From contig DF240121.1 of NCBI GenBank assembly GCA_000507305.1, positions 35,041-99,040 on the forward strand: DNA of 64,000 bases, in the 5' to 3' direction. The stretch is from Breviolum minutum Mf 1.05b.01 (taxonomy: Eukaryota > Sar > Dinophyceae > Suessiales > Symbiodiniaceae). Positions 22,601 to 37,600 of this stretch are shown piece after piece. The notes beneath the pieces were generated by a model, which did not search any database, was not told the origin of the DNA, and worked only from the letters and a program-made list of their open reading frames with translations. Numbering within the stretch: position 1 is the stretch's first letter; each line of letters starts with the position of its first letter. A program made the translations under genes and the position numbers.

Positions 22601-25600
22601 GACCTGTGGTTTCATTCAGGGAAATTTGATCGAATCAATTTCACGACATATATTTTATTAAGTCGTCAAATGGGTGGTTAGTTACGCTTTTTTTTCCAAC
22701 TTCGTAAACTTCTTTTTGAAAAAAAAGAAGACAAAACTCCAAGCGGCCAAGGGGGGACTTTTTTTTAAACACGACTTTTTGGGCGGGAAATTTTTTGGAA
22801 GGATGTCTGGATCCAACATGATCGACAACACTGGGATCCAGGATCCAACGGGCATCCTTTTCAAAAAATCCAAGCTCAAATCGATGAAGACCCGGGGGAG
22901 TTTTGGGGGTCAGGGATCCAACCGCCCAGAACTCATGAAACATGACAATCGACTGCCATTGTTTTTGAACGAATTCGCGCAAATTTTCCCATACTAATGA
23001 CTGGTGGCTGATCAGTTTTCGTTTCTGAAAATTTGTTTGGATGAGGTACAGGTATAGTTGTTCCCAACGTCATGTGATGAGACCAGCATTTCGGGTCGAT
23101 TTGGGTCTCTTTCTTTCAATCCTAGGGACGGCTTTTTTGGTTGTGTGGGTTTCTTGATTCGATATGCTGTTGTTGATTCAAGAGACCAACAACTTCACCA
23201 ACTGTAGATGATTGTGGAGGTTGTAATGGTCATGTCTGAGTATTATTCGCCACACGAAATTTGGTCTTTCTCTCTGCAAGGACACATGTACAGTCATTGA
23301 AAAGTAGATGGCACAGTCCCTACATATTGGTTTATAAGGACCCTTTACTAACCTACCTCTTGGATCCTCTTGGTATCTGTGCCATCTATGTTGACCATGA
23401 AGTATATAAAATCATCAAACGATTCATCAAGTTGTGTTTTGGTAAGGCGAACCTGCCTAAATGATTCTTGTCATTCCTTCGCAGGAATTGTGGTAGGCAA
23501 AATGAGAAGCTAAAACACGCATTGTCTACCTGAGACCGCTGTCAAATCTTGAGTATATGACCCATCACTGTTGCAAAAAAAATGTTAAGGGGTGAAACTA
23601 AAGATTTATTTGAGTTTGCGTCAGCCAATGGCTCACTATCCTCTTGGGGGTGAAGTTTGTGTTTGTTATCCTTGGAAACCCACCTCTTTTTGAAGGATTT
23701 CAACACAAGCCAACTTCACACCGACTTCATCAACGGCTAGATGTCACTGTGTTTGAGCATCCTATGTCATGCCCGAAATGTCCGTTTTTGTCATGAAAAT
23801 ATGTGAATGAGGACAAGTTGACCCCAAAACTGACCAAACATTGCTTTGGCCTATTTTGTTGGCCTTGGTGAATTCGTTTGTTGCACCCAAATCCTGTGTT
23901 CTCGGCTGTTTTTTTTTTTCTGTTGATCAGATTTCTTAAGATACCTAACTGGGTGGTGGCAACTCAAATATTTTTTGGAGTTTTCACCCTACTACCTTGG
24001 GGTTTCATGTTCTACAATTTGTTTCCGATCATATGTGTCTCAAATGGATTGGTGAAAAACCACCAACTAGCTAAGGATGAGCCTCATTAATGGTATGGAG
24101 GAGCAGTTGGATGAAGTCTTGCTGAGTTCGGTGGCAGGGGTCCTCAAGAGATCAACAAGACGGATACCCCATGGTCGATCCATGGATGGAATATATATAT
24201 ATATATCTGATCAAATTAGCTCGCGACCTCACACGACCGATTTCCCCCAAATGGTGGTTTTCTGTAGGGGAAATTTCTATAAATCAGGGAACATCTCGAT
24301 TTTGGGAAATATGATAATTTGGCCATATATACAGTAACTGTACCTACATTTATCCTATATATTTTTACCATAAATATCATCCGCAACATGTGGTCCTGAA
24401 CATATACCGTATACGTAGGAATCCGATCCTTTTTGTATATGTCATGAAGATGTCAGCGGTTTCCAAACTCTGGCAGCCTTTGGAGGGTCCAACTGAATGG
24501 ATCTTTCGAAGGTCAAGAAGTTGCCCCCCAAAATGTCAACAATTTCTTGGCCCAAGATGTTCCAAAAGTTTTTTTTCAGACCTCAAGTGACTGACCGGTG
24601 GTGGCAACTCACAGATTTTTTTGAAATTTTCACCCCGAAAATTTGGGGGGGTTCATGATTCCCAATTTTGACGGTCGCATATTTTTCAAAGGGGTTGGTT
24701 CAACCACCAACTAGGTGAGGTACACAAACAACGCCTTTTTTGGCGTCATCATTCGAGTTCTTTGTTGTTCGAGATGGGTCCCTTGAACCTTGGGATTGAA
24801 AAAACCTGGGAACTTCGCATGGAAAAAATGTCCCGACAAGCAATGCCAACAAATCAAGAAACCCTTTCATTGAATATATGTGGAATGCAGTAGTACGCTG
24901 TATATAATCGCCTCCCTAAAACTTAGATATATCACCTGAAAAAATGAGGCCCAACAAAAAAACTGCTGTAACGAATTTGCCGTTCCTTCGAGGTTTCCTA
25001 CCACCTGACAGGTGAAACCTTGGTTTTTCCTGGCTGAAGGAGAGAAAATTTTGAATCTTGCCCCTATGCCCTAGGCATCCATCGTCATATTCTCAGACGA
25101 TGAGCAAGGGGTGTCCAAGCACCTCCGAAACCCATAGTTTTAGTGGTTCCACAACCATTCTCAGGATGTGATTGGGTGGGTTTGTAAGGATGGAATCATC
25201 ATCCCCAACGAACATTTCCTTAACATTTCCTCCACTGCAAAAAAAAACTCTCCCGAGGTTGAGGCCTGCGTCCGCATCGGCAAGCCAGACTTGTTGAACA
25301 CCAAATTGAGGTCGGGAAAAGCCGAAAATTCCTCCGGTGGGTGAATAGGAAGTTGGCATGTTCAACGTGGGCCTGAAGCGCGTTAAAAAAGACTTTTTGA
25401 GTATATTTAGATTTTTTAGTTTAAAGCCCTAATTGGGGAAATGACATCATTTTCTATTGAGAAAAATCAATTGGTTTAATTCAACGACCTAGCAAGAGGT
25501 CTGAGCAATTTGTAAATGACCGAACCGCCTACCTCATGTGGGAGAATTGATGGTTGAGTAGGACAATCCTCTCAACAAAATCCAAAATAGCCTCAAATCT

Positions 25601-28600
25601 CGTTTTGAAATCAAAGGAAACTATCCAGATAGGTCATATGACGATGCAAGTTCCTTCTTGGTTTCATAATGCAGTACGTGTTTAAAATGAATGCATTTTT
25701 TTTACATCGTCAAAGGCAGTTTTTTTTTCCCGAAAACATGTTTTCAAAACATCCAAACAAAACATCACAAAAATTCCGAGAAACCCTTGGCCAACTCCTG
25801 CAAAACAGCTGTTTGTTCTTTTCGCTGGGTTTTTTCCAGGCAATTGATGTCTGGTGATATCAAAGTCAATGGTTCTCATACCTTCGGATCTTTGATCAAG
25901 GTGCAGTTTCCTGGTCATGGAGAGTGGGGGGGATGGTGGTTGTGAAAAAAACACCTGGGTTGATTTTTTTTTTGGAATGTACACCCTTGGCAGATTAATA
26001 TGGACCTGGACCATAGTCATGGAGGTTTGAAAGATCATTTTCCTTTCTAATTGATTGTACTACACTCCGGTAAACTAACATAGCTGGCTGGGAAATCCAC
26101 CATGAATGAAGATGTATCTCCTACATTCTCCTACACAAAATGGTGGGTTTTCCATTGCTATGTTAGTTTACCAGAGGCTACCCAGTTATGTGGTTATGTG
26201 GGGACTATTTCAGAAACCGTTGAAAGATCCTGATTAAGCAACCCAGTATAGTGGAAAGTGGGAGTTTCTTTTTTTTTGGCGTGGCTCAAATGTGGTTTGT
26301 TTTGAGAGGGAATCTAATCTTCATCTGCCGAGCCAAACGGGTGTGGAAAAAAACATAGGTGTCACATGTGGAGAACAGTGGATTTGTTTTGGTAACGTTG
26401 GTGGGTTAAAGCTTTAAAAACAGAGGGATGGTCCCAAAAAGTATTTGGGCAAACGGCTGGACAAACCTTCATAGAATCCATGTATGGTATATTTACCATA
26501 GAAATCAACTAAATGTAGGTACACATACTGGTACCATACATGGACGGTAGGGGTACTAACTAGGTAACTAGGTGGTGCCTTCAAACATTTTTCTAAACTT
26601 GACTTGGGGCGGATGATCCAATGATGATCCAATTTGACATGCGCTACCCCCCCGAAAACTAACATGACTGGCTGGAACATCCACCATCAATGAAGATGTA
26701 TCCCTATTAGAAATATGTGGATTTTTCAGCCAGTCATGTCAGGCATGCCAGTTGGTGTAATATGTTTCATTGAGGGCGATTCTTTGAATCGCCAGCTAGC
26801 TAAATATGGTCCTCAAAAAATATTTGTGGAATTTATAACGACCAACCCGCCGAAGTCACCCCAAATGGTGGTTTAGCAAGGGAATCCCCTCCAAAATGGT
26901 TAAGGATTCATAATAAATTGCCCAACATTTCTGAGTTGCCAAAAAATGCCAGGCCTATGGACATGCCAGAGACATGAAATCCGTTGGGGGGTCTCAGGTT
27001 GTCCGGTGGAGGGGTTGGGAATACATAAAACCTAGGAACCATTGTTTGGGACACAGGATTTCGAAAGAAGCATCACTAGAAGCATCGGGATATTGGAAAT
27101 ATGATTACATCCAATTAAAAAAAGTGCAGAGTCGTCAGATTTCTGAAAAAAAACATCAACAGAAGTACTTGCAACTTCAGCAATGGAACGTTTTTCCCAT
27201 GATCTGATTTGGGTCCCAAATTCGCCATGGAACCTTTCTATTGAGAAGGTTTAAAATTGTGGGGGGCCATGGCCCGGGAGACTTGCAAGCCATTTTCGGG
27301 ACCATGGAAACCCACGAGTTTCGCAAACAATGCTGGGTCCACGCGGCCTCCTGAAAAAGTCTTGGGGAAAATCTCATGAAAACATAAGACACTTGGCTCC
27401 TATGCCCTGCTCAAAATGTCTAAGTTTTTTTGGGGTATTGGAGTCCGGTGTTTTTTTTTTTCACAGGACGAAAAACATAGGGTGAAGCTACGTGTTGAAA
27501 CCTAGGGTTTTTCACCTAGGGTAAAAACACCTGGGCTTTCTAATCGCAAAAACGCATGCCTGCTTTTTCTCTTTCCATGTTTCTAATAGGAGATGTCCTG
27601 CAGAGACTTATGAGGCAACTGCCTGCCCAATTTTTTTTCGAAAATCAAATTTCACTTCTGGGATGGAAGGTGTTTTTTCATCTTTGGTGGGTAAACTTTC
27701 CATCCATTTTGATCAGTTGTTAGGTCATTTCTCCCTATGATTCATTGTTTAATCATAATCATAGCCCATCCAGCTGATTCTCCAGAGATCCAGCCATCAA
27801 CAGCCACTTTTCCAGGTATGGCGGTGCTGGAAGGAGATGCGAACACGCCAATAGCTGGCATGTTTTTGGTTTCAAAAGCTGAACATGACTGGGTGGTGGT
27901 TTCAGATATTTTTTATTTTCACCCTATTTGGGGAAGATTCCCATTTTGACTAATATTTTTCAAATGGGTTGAAACCACCAACTATTGAACATGATTATTT
28001 CCATGGAAACGATGTTCCCCTTAATATGGATTCCATGTTTTTCAGGTTGCATGTTCGTTTTTTTTGGCGGGGGTCTTTACTGTGTTTTGTTATTACTCTA
28101 CCGGATCCTGGTACTGGTGCCTCATCTTTCAAAACCTTCTTCAGAATGCTGTTGATATCAAAGTACTCCTCGAAGATCCAGACTTTATTTCACCGGTGTA
28201 TCATTCCTGTTTCTTGCTGTCCAAAAAATATCCAATAATATTAGCTTGCATTTATTGATGATTTCCTACCCTAAAGCACCTGGGATGCATGAAACCCTAT
28301 AGAGTATCTATTGTACACCAACTGGTTATTAAGGTTTTGTCCACTACTTGGAGGATCATCCCAATTAGTAAGTGGTTAATAACCATGGTTAGTAAGTCCC
28401 CTAACTGGGGTTGTTCCCCTTCCAAATGGGCTAAATGGCTTATAAATGGGGGTGATCCTAACTACTTACATCCACTGGGATGATCCTCCAAGTAGTAGGA
28501 CACCACAAGATTTGTCCACTTTGGCCAAAGAGGTATCAATCTCAAGGAGCCAGTTCCCCACTTGGAGGATCATCCCATTTAGTAAGTGGTTAGTAACCCC

Positions 28601-31600
28601 CCATTTACAGGCCATTTAGCCCATTTGGAAGGGGAACAACCCCAGTTGGGGGACTTACGATCACCATGGTTATTCACCACTTACAAGTCATGGGATGATC
28701 CTCCAAGCACCCAGTTTTTTTTGGTAAGAATTTAATTGGTAGATTTTGCGAAGCACCAATTGACGCTCCATAAATCATAAGAATTAGACATTCTACGGGG
28801 ATGTCCTGCTGGTACTCAGGATCACTGGATTAGTTCACCCCAATATAAGTAGGTTGGAGACGTCCCCTAAATAGGTGAAATAACCCAACTTACTAACGAT
28901 CGTTACTAAGTTCCAGCCGGACACCTAGTATGCCACAAAAAACAAGGAACCTTACCAGAAATCGCCAGCTGCTCTGCGCCAGGGCATATCAAACCGACCA
29001 GCATCACTGTAGGCTGCATGATCGAGGCTCATGCCGCGTCATTTGCTTCGTTTTTTTTTGAGGTATCAGCTCCTGTTTAGCGGTCCCTTAAACACTTTGA
29101 AAGCAACGCAACATAAGTATGCACTTTACATTTTCCACTGTGATTAAAACATTGTGCACAATCCCTTTACATTTATTACAGTGCACTTAAAACAACTTTG
29201 AAAACAGTAGCACTTTACAATCACACATCCACATAAGAGAAGATATCCTCATAGCGCACTTGTTTTACGACTACTATTTCGTATCCTATGCCCCTTTTCC
29301 ATATTATGTACTTGAGGTAATACTGTTGATGGAACAAATCCTGCACCACCTGGGATGTATAAAGCCCTAAAGATAATGGGATATTTACCATATCGACTGG
29401 TGCACGATTTCTTCCATCAACAGTATCTACAATTACTTGATCCTTCATAATAGTTATTTCCTATACTCCATGAACAACAACATCTCCATTTTGGGACTCA
29501 TTGTGCCCAAAAAACCCCTGAATTTTCCATCAACTCCGTTTTTTTTTGAATTGGCTACTTGATAGCTTCATGCACACTCCCAGGTGTATCCATATTTTTT
29601 TTTCAGGTTTTTTTCTTGTTCTTTACCAGGTGGTTTCAATGATTCTTAAGGTCTATGCCATCATTTGTCACGTTCTACCTCCTTGTTTTAGCTCCGTGTT
29701 TGTGGAACATGACGGTTTTTTTTGAGGATCCCACCAAGGTGGTGACACCAGCATCCAAGGGGGAGGAGTTCACCGCATCCCAACGTTTTTCCAGAAAATT
29801 ACCCCTCTGGGTTTTTGTTCTGTGTTTTTTCCCTACTTGGAGGATCATCCCATGACTTGTGAGTGGTGAATAACCATGGTGATCGTAAGTCCCCTAACTG
29901 GGGTTATTCCCCTTCAAATGGGCTAAATGGCTTGTAAATTTCGCTTACTAACCACCTACTAACTGGGATGATCCTCCAAGTACTACTGTTCATAAAAGAA
30001 ATCCTGCCCCCACCTGAGATGTATAGAACCCTGTGTAAATCATAGGATAAAAACTACCTTCACCTCAACTGGTGAACTCTCGCGGGACTTCGAACGAACC
30101 ATCAAACGTATGTTGTTTCATCACGAAATGTTGTTGTTTTCCAACCAAAAAAAACTAGGTGGTGGTTTCAAAGATTTTTTATTTTCATTTCTACTTGGGG
30201 AAATGATCCAATTTGACTAATATTTTTCAAATGGGTTGAAACCACCAACTAGGAAATTTTGTTGTTTTCTAACCCCCAAAAAATAAATTCCCCAAAGAAA
30301 CCCCACCTGAACCAGGCCGTGGTGTCCAACGGTGATCCAGATGGCGCATGGCATTTAATCCAAGAGCTGGGTGAGGATCGATCCGTGAAACGGCGGGGTG
30401 AAAGGGCCCGGTGTTTTAAACACCGGTGGCAGGTGGGGATGTCAAGAAGCTGAAACATATGGGTGTTTCCAAAAATACTGTTGATGGGACAAAATCCTGC
30501 ACCACCTGGGATGGTTAAAACCCTATGAATAATGGGATAATCATCATGCTTGGTGGTTAGCCGGATTTTGTCCATCAACAGTAGGAGTACCCCCAAATGG
30601 TTTCAAAATTTCCAGGGTGAATTTGTTCCCTATTTGGGGACATTTAATTTTCATGAGATCATGTATTTAAGCATATGGATATTTCCGAAAATAGGGTACC
30701 CCCAAATCATCAATTCTAATAGCGTTTTCCCTCAAAAAACTATCCATTTTGGGTGGTTTTACTACCCTATTTTTGGAAACACCCATAATATGCTGCGGTG
30801 AGATATGAAAGAACAATTTGAAAAAACTATGGTGAAAAAGGAATGTCTCCAGCCAAAGCCCTCCAATGGGAAGAAAAAATTGGTTGCTGGAGAAACAACA
30901 CTGAGTTCCTTCATGTCTTGAGGTTGAAACCACCAGCGAAAAAAATATCATCCTTGCAAAAAGGGACTCAAAATAGGGAAACACAACTTTACCTGTCATT
31001 TCTGGTGCAGTGCTTTTCAACCTTTAACTAACGTTCGTACGTCCGGTGGAATTGTTTCATACTCTGGGAAGATGGGAATGTAATGATACATTGAGGTGCT
31101 CCCAGGACCTAGCAAGAGTGGCCATTTTTTTGGTGGCTTTTCCTTTTGGCTCATCTTCTGGATTATTTGAAACGAATTTTGTATCCTGATGGTCAAATTC
31201 ACATCTTGTCTTCATAGGTTTGCGTTCTGTTTATAGATCTCATATTCCATCCCCGGGGTTTCAACATGTTTTCTCATATTTGTTAAGCAACTTCTTAAAG
31301 GTTGTTTAAACTCGACTCAACTTGTTATTTTGACAATATCCTCCAAGTCTTCGATGGTTCCAATGGTTCGATTCCATTGGATCGTTTCTTGAACTTCCCA
31401 AAATCCGTGCTCATTTTCATGGTGGACTTCCAATTTCCAAAGATCAATGGTTGTTTCTGGTTCCCTTTAACAGGTGGTAGGTAGCATATAATCCCTGGCA
31501 AGGCAATATATAAGTGGTATATACTACACATTTGGTGATTATATATCACCTACCACCTATTAAGGGAACCAGAAACAGCTATTGAAAAAAAGTCAGCCCA

Positions 31601-34600
31601 AATTCCAAAAAGTGTCCCCTCACTGAAGCGAACATAGAGATCGATGAGGCATGAAAAGTTTGTGACTGGGTCTGTTGAGACAGATGGGAAGGACTCGTTG
31701 ATTCAAAGAGACCTCAAATGGATGTTTCCAAAAATAGTGGTACCCCCAAATCATCCATTTTAATAGGGTTTTCCATTATAAACCATCCATTTTGGGGTAC
31801 CTCTATTATTGGAAACACCCAAATGTATGTAAGAGCAACATGACCTGACTGTGGTTAACAGGAAAATCCACACCTTTTCAAGATACTATAGATGGTTTGT
31901 GTCATTCACATGTTTTCGTTTTTTGTTTTCGCCTTGAAACTTGGGGTTTGGAGATGACACCATTTTGCATGAACCTTTTTCGGATGGGTTGAAACCACCT
32001 AAAGGAGCAGCCGGGGGTTGACCATCCCTGGCGGCGGCCTTGGGTGAATCATTTTGGCAGTAAACAGTCTCTAGAAGTCTTGCATTTTTTGGGGAGATTT
32101 GGGCATCCTTATAAGCATCACAACATATAACAACCTGTACTTTTTTTTTTTGTGAGAATCCATTTTTTTGATGATAGTCTAGGTTGAGGCACCTCCTGAA
32201 GTCAGGCGGAGTCCTGTGCCCGTTCCCCAGGGTCCCAACGAAAAAGTCCTGCAAGGACCCCAACTGCAAGGGCATTTTGAACGCGGTGATCTATTGTTCA
32301 GTTCTCAAGGCCGGAAAGTGAAAATCATGGGCGAAGTGAAAAAGCAAACCGAACATCTGAGGAGTGCACGCTTTGAGGAAGATGTTTTTTTTTCTCCAAA
32401 AAATAAGTAGCTAGTATGTAGCTAGTAGTGTTGTAGTTGTAGGATCATGTGCAACCGAGTTGTTTGAAAATTGTGATAATTTTACATGTGTGTTTGAATA
32501 AAAGGATCATCAATCTACAAAGCTGCTACACCACCAGGTTTTATGACAATGAGAGGACACCAGGGTTTTTAGACGCTTTGTTTAGGGGGGGATGTTGTCA
32601 GATGCAGTGCAAATTGTGCTTATAGCGATGAACAAATGAGGAAGTCGTCGACCATTTTCGACTCAAAAAGACGCTCGCCGCAAAGTCATGTCGAAAGGGG
32701 GCTCGAACACAGTTTTTTTTTGTCAACTTGCAAGCATTTGTAGTAGTCATTTATAGAATCATGTCAAAGATCGTTACATTAGGGTCATGATTATAATGGA
32801 TTACAATTATATACTAAGACTACATGTATATCTATATCTCTATCTATACATGTACATTCTTTGTTTCCAAATTTCTCAGACCCAAAATAAAGCCACAAAA
32901 TGGCACATCCAAACACGGACGTCAATGTTGGACGATGGAATTTTTCTTCGGTCCCAGGGCTTCACCCGTGAGAAGAATGCAGCGAAAGTGTGGGCCGTCT
33001 ATGAGGTGGAAAATCCTTTGGGTGGAACTTGGATGTCCGGTTGGAAGTTGGGATCAATGGTTAGGATCAGTGGGTTGTAACCTACCAATATATCCCATTT
33101 GATAGGTAGGTGAAATAACCCACTTAATTACTAACCATTGATCCTAACTTCCTGGCACATCCAAGAACGGTCCGGGCCCGTTTGAGTGAGATTCCTCGGT
33201 TGTCGTTGATTGATGACTTTTTTTTCGGGTCCGGTTGAGGTTGGGTTGGTATGGTGAAAACAACAAAACAATCTGCGGACATTTCCATGCCATGGTTAGA
33301 TGTTTTTTTTTTAGAGAGATGGGGATCCTTATAATGTAGATTTTTTAAGATTCCCGACATGAGTGGATAGTTTAATATCTTAGATACACTGAAGAACCTT
33401 GGTTTTGATCAATGCTTAGGTGGGTGGTTTCATTTGGTTCTTTCGAATTTTCATTTCAATAAATTTGTGAAAGATGTGATAATCAGTTGGCGATCATATT
33501 TTTCGGATGGATGGCACAACCACCAACAACCGGTTTACCTTGTATATCCTTGTTACATGTTACTGCTGGGCAAACTGGATCAGTAAGATATGAACATGCA
33601 CAGCACCACCTCTCCCCTTGTTGTGCCGAAACAGAGAAAACACATGAAAACACCATCTCTCAACGACTTGTTGGTTCTGAAGGTAGTAGACATACACAAA
33701 TTCCATGTCGTTGTTTTGAAATTGTCGAGGTATAGAAATTTCTACCACCATATCCCAGGGGTATCCCAAGGTTTCTATGCATTATAGAGGCATTTACAAC
33801 AACAAATGCCTATTTTTCAATTATTTTTCATATCAACATGTTGTATACTCCTTCCACCTTCCACGCGAGGAGATGCAAAAGCGCAACATTGACTTGTCAG
33901 CACGGAGAACCCAGCAGGGCAGCAGGGCAATGAATCTGTGTGTGTATATACGTATATATATATGTAATATCTATTTATTAATATATCATATTATATTATA
34001 TTATATTATTTTATATTATATGATATATTATATGATATTATATTATATAATATTATATTATATACATTTTGTTTGATCAGACAAAAACAACTGCTCTCCG
34101 TTGTCTTCGATGTTCGTTGTTTCCAAGCTTTTGAAGTCTTTTCTACATTTGTTTCATTTTCGAGTGTTTTAGGTTGCAACAACTTGGTTCTGTGTTCCAA
34201 GTCGCCACCCGGGAAACTCCCCGCAGATCGTGACTTACAACACCCTGCTGGATTGTTGCGCTCGATGCTGCCGCACGGGAAACCCGGGATGCGACAACGG
34301 GTGGAGCCAAGTAACATCACAAGGAGTGGATCCCACAAAACCTCAGCGATTTTCCCTACAAAAATCCAAATGACTTGTGGTAGGGAATATGAATATGTTA
34401 TTGTTTTTGGGGGATCCTGGTCCACTTTTTGAAAGATCCCGATATATATTAGTTGCGGGATGTATTTGGTGTAGTGTAGTCCCCTCTAATAGGAGTATCA
34501 TCGCATATTCCAACTTTGATGTCACCATATACTATTTTTGGGGAGATATTTCACCCTTAGCAACAGAGTTTCACAGGAAGAAGAACCCAAAGAGGAAGAA

Positions 34601-37600
34601 CAACTCAAAGTATAGAAGTGCTACTCCAAGCTAGTAAGTATCAACTTTAACATATACTTTGATTTGTTTCAGGTCATGTTTCACCAGAACCGCCGTGGAA
34701 TTCATTCATCATCAAAAGTCCAGTTGAAGAAATCGATCTAAGTTTCCAGGCCCAGCTGATTTAGTTATTGCGTCCAACATGCCCAGCTCATCATTGGTAC
34801 AATTGTCTTTCTTCATGGTTATCATGACTGACTATGGCTTGCAATTTGAGAGATACACAAGAAAGACCCACACACAAGGTCTACACACAATTGGATCTGG
34901 TATGTTTGTACTTAGCTACAACATGTATATCTTGCGTATCGTTATTACCCATATGATATCCAAATTTTGGTATTTTTTACCTACATTTACCAACAAAAAT
35001 CAACCAAATGTAGGTCCTTAGGTAGTAAATATACCAGTCCCATGGATCCTCTGGGTTTGCCTGTCCGGTTTTCTCCGAGGTATGGATGGCGTGCCTGCGA
35101 TTCTTGCAGATATGAAGAAGGCATTGGCAGCTGCGAAAAATGCGGGGTTTTTGAGGACATGTTCATATAGGGCATTGATCAATGATGTATAGGGATGTAT
35201 AGGGCAATTATAGATGGACATTCGGAGCATGCAACTGATATGTTGAATTAATCAATTATAGGGATCTTTATATTGTATTTGTATTATTGAACCCATGAAA
35301 TCAATGATGCCCAAGGGAGGTGAGGTGACTTCATCTACCACCAGGTTTACCACGAGGTTTGAAACCCCTGAAGTTGGACCTTGTTATTCATCCCCAGTTG
35401 ATCCTGGCAAGGCAAACATTAAGCCCAACATCATCACCTACAGTACCATGCTGAAGGGTCACTGCCAGACAGGTGGGTCAATCGAGTTTTTTTTGTGTTT
35501 TGGTGTTGAGTGTGATGGGTTTCCAAGAGATAGGATTCGAGGATCTTTTAGCAAAAACCATGTCAAAGTATAATTGGTTGACTACAGTAGGTTACAGTAG
35601 CCTTATTTTTTTTACCAATAAGGTGGTTTCAGATGGTTTTTCGTTTTCTGCCCTACTGGGGTAGATGATATCACCTGACCAATATTTTTCAAAAGGGTTG
35701 AATCCACCAGTTAGTAGTATTTAATTTGATTGTTGGTCACCTTTCTTTGGATCTGATATAGATGTATATCTCTTGATATATATATATATATAACTATATA
35801 TTTAAATACACATATCTATATTTGTACACATCATATACATATCCCCGGCTGGAAGACCGTGGTACATCTTCTCGGAGTGGTTTCTTGTGCATTTGCCTTC
35901 CAGCACAAGAATTTTGGGAATTGGGATGAAGAGAAGGGCAGGAGAAAAAAATAAGTGATGCCATCTCGCATGATTTGCAATCTCCCAGGCTGCGTCAAAT
36001 ATCATCAAATCTATTTGCAAGGCCCTTGCAGACGCAAAACTAAGAAACAATTCCACCTGCACTCTTCCCTCACCAAGGGTTTTTGTGGTTTACCAAGGCC
36101 AACATCTGACCGAATTTATCCACCCAATAAACAAATTTAACGAATCTACTACCGTAAATCATGCAGGTGACATTACTTCTGCGTTCAAGTTGGTCAAAGA
36201 GATGCGTGAAGAGGTGTGGGAGGGTCCAGTCTTTCTGGGACCTTAGGGTCCAAATGAAACCTGGACCGGGACAAAAAAGCTGCCTTAAACACGGGTCACA
36301 AAAAATACCCATTTGGGGGGGAATCGAACAATACAATGCTAATTTTGAGGGATTTCCCTTATTATAATGCATTGGTTATTTTTCGTGACCCCTGTTGAAC
36401 AAAAAACAGTCCGCAGATTTCAAGGATTAATTTGGGTCGGGATGCTCCCCCCGGCGATGCCAAGATGAAGACATTTTTAGGATCATGGATCCCTGTTTTG
36501 TTTTTTACTTGCCACTGCTACTAGGAGGGGAATCCGAAAAATTTAGATATTTGTAGATAATAGAATCTGAAGAAAAGGTATCATCATTTGGATGCTCGAA
36601 AAATATTTGCAGGGATAAAAACTGGACAATTAAAACTCTAGGTGATGGTTTCAAATATTTTTTATTTTCACCCGTACTTGGGGATGATGATCCAATTTGA
36701 CGATCATATTTTCCAAGTGGGTTGAAACCACCAACTAGAACTGCTTGGAATCAAAATCCGAAATTCTTGAAGTTTACGTGATCCGGGGGGGCCTTAGGGT
36801 TCGACCTCTGTGGGGTTGAACAATTTTTTTGGTGTCCTTATTAAGGTGCTACCCCCCTTTTTTTTAAAGATTCTTTTCTTCCCGACAAATCCCAGTTTTT
36901 TTTTTCACAACTTGGATGGAATTGTATTTTTACCGCTTCTTTCCCGATGCTTCAAGGCTGTACCCTCTGGTAAACTAACATGACAATGGAAAATGGACCC
37001 TTTGAAGATGTATTTCCTATGGAAAATGGGAGTATTCCATTGCCATGTTAGTTTACTGGAGGGTATCCGAATTTCACCTTGTGGTGAGCACCATTTTTTT
37101 AAACTTTCGTTGATGATATCTACCTTTTCTCACTCGCCTTCCCCACTTGCCAGGCTGGATTAGTACCAGATGAGATTATGTGCCACGGGCAGGAGGGTGG
37201 TGATGGTGAAAATTATTGGGATTCCGGAAAAAAACTTGGCTTAACAAGAGGGCTTCATTTTGAAGGACGTCTATAAAAACCAAAGGTTGGTTAAAGATTT
37301 CAAAGCGGGAAATGGTGTCCCATGACACCTATTGGTAGCAACCCTTCAAAACTTAGATCCGTATTGGATTGGCAGATGATTTGGTTCATGTTGAAGCATC
37401 GTTTCATGGCGAAACCCTCACCTGTTTGAAAAAAAGATCCAACTGCCACACTAGATGAATTCAGCATGGAAAACAACAACTCGTTGCTTGAGTTAGGTTT
37501 GGGGGGATGAAAATGATACTACCCCCACCAATTTTGGGATTAGAATAAATAAGCCATTCTTAGAATCCCAAACAAACCAACTAGGATTTCATGGAATGTA

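Noticed and set aside
22641-22997. Opposed open frames of 107-113 codons
   Set aside because: They overlap on both strands in a repeat-like region with homopolymers, without splice context or known motif.
28046-28056. An 11-nt micro-exon (gttgcatgttc) for the missing PPR segment
   Set aside because: It has AG and GT borders and would encode C-M-F, but it is too short to support, and the exon expected before it was not found.
29730-29795. Candidate PPR exon KVVTPAS
   Set aside because: Phase and order do not agree with the exons at 27846 and 30316.
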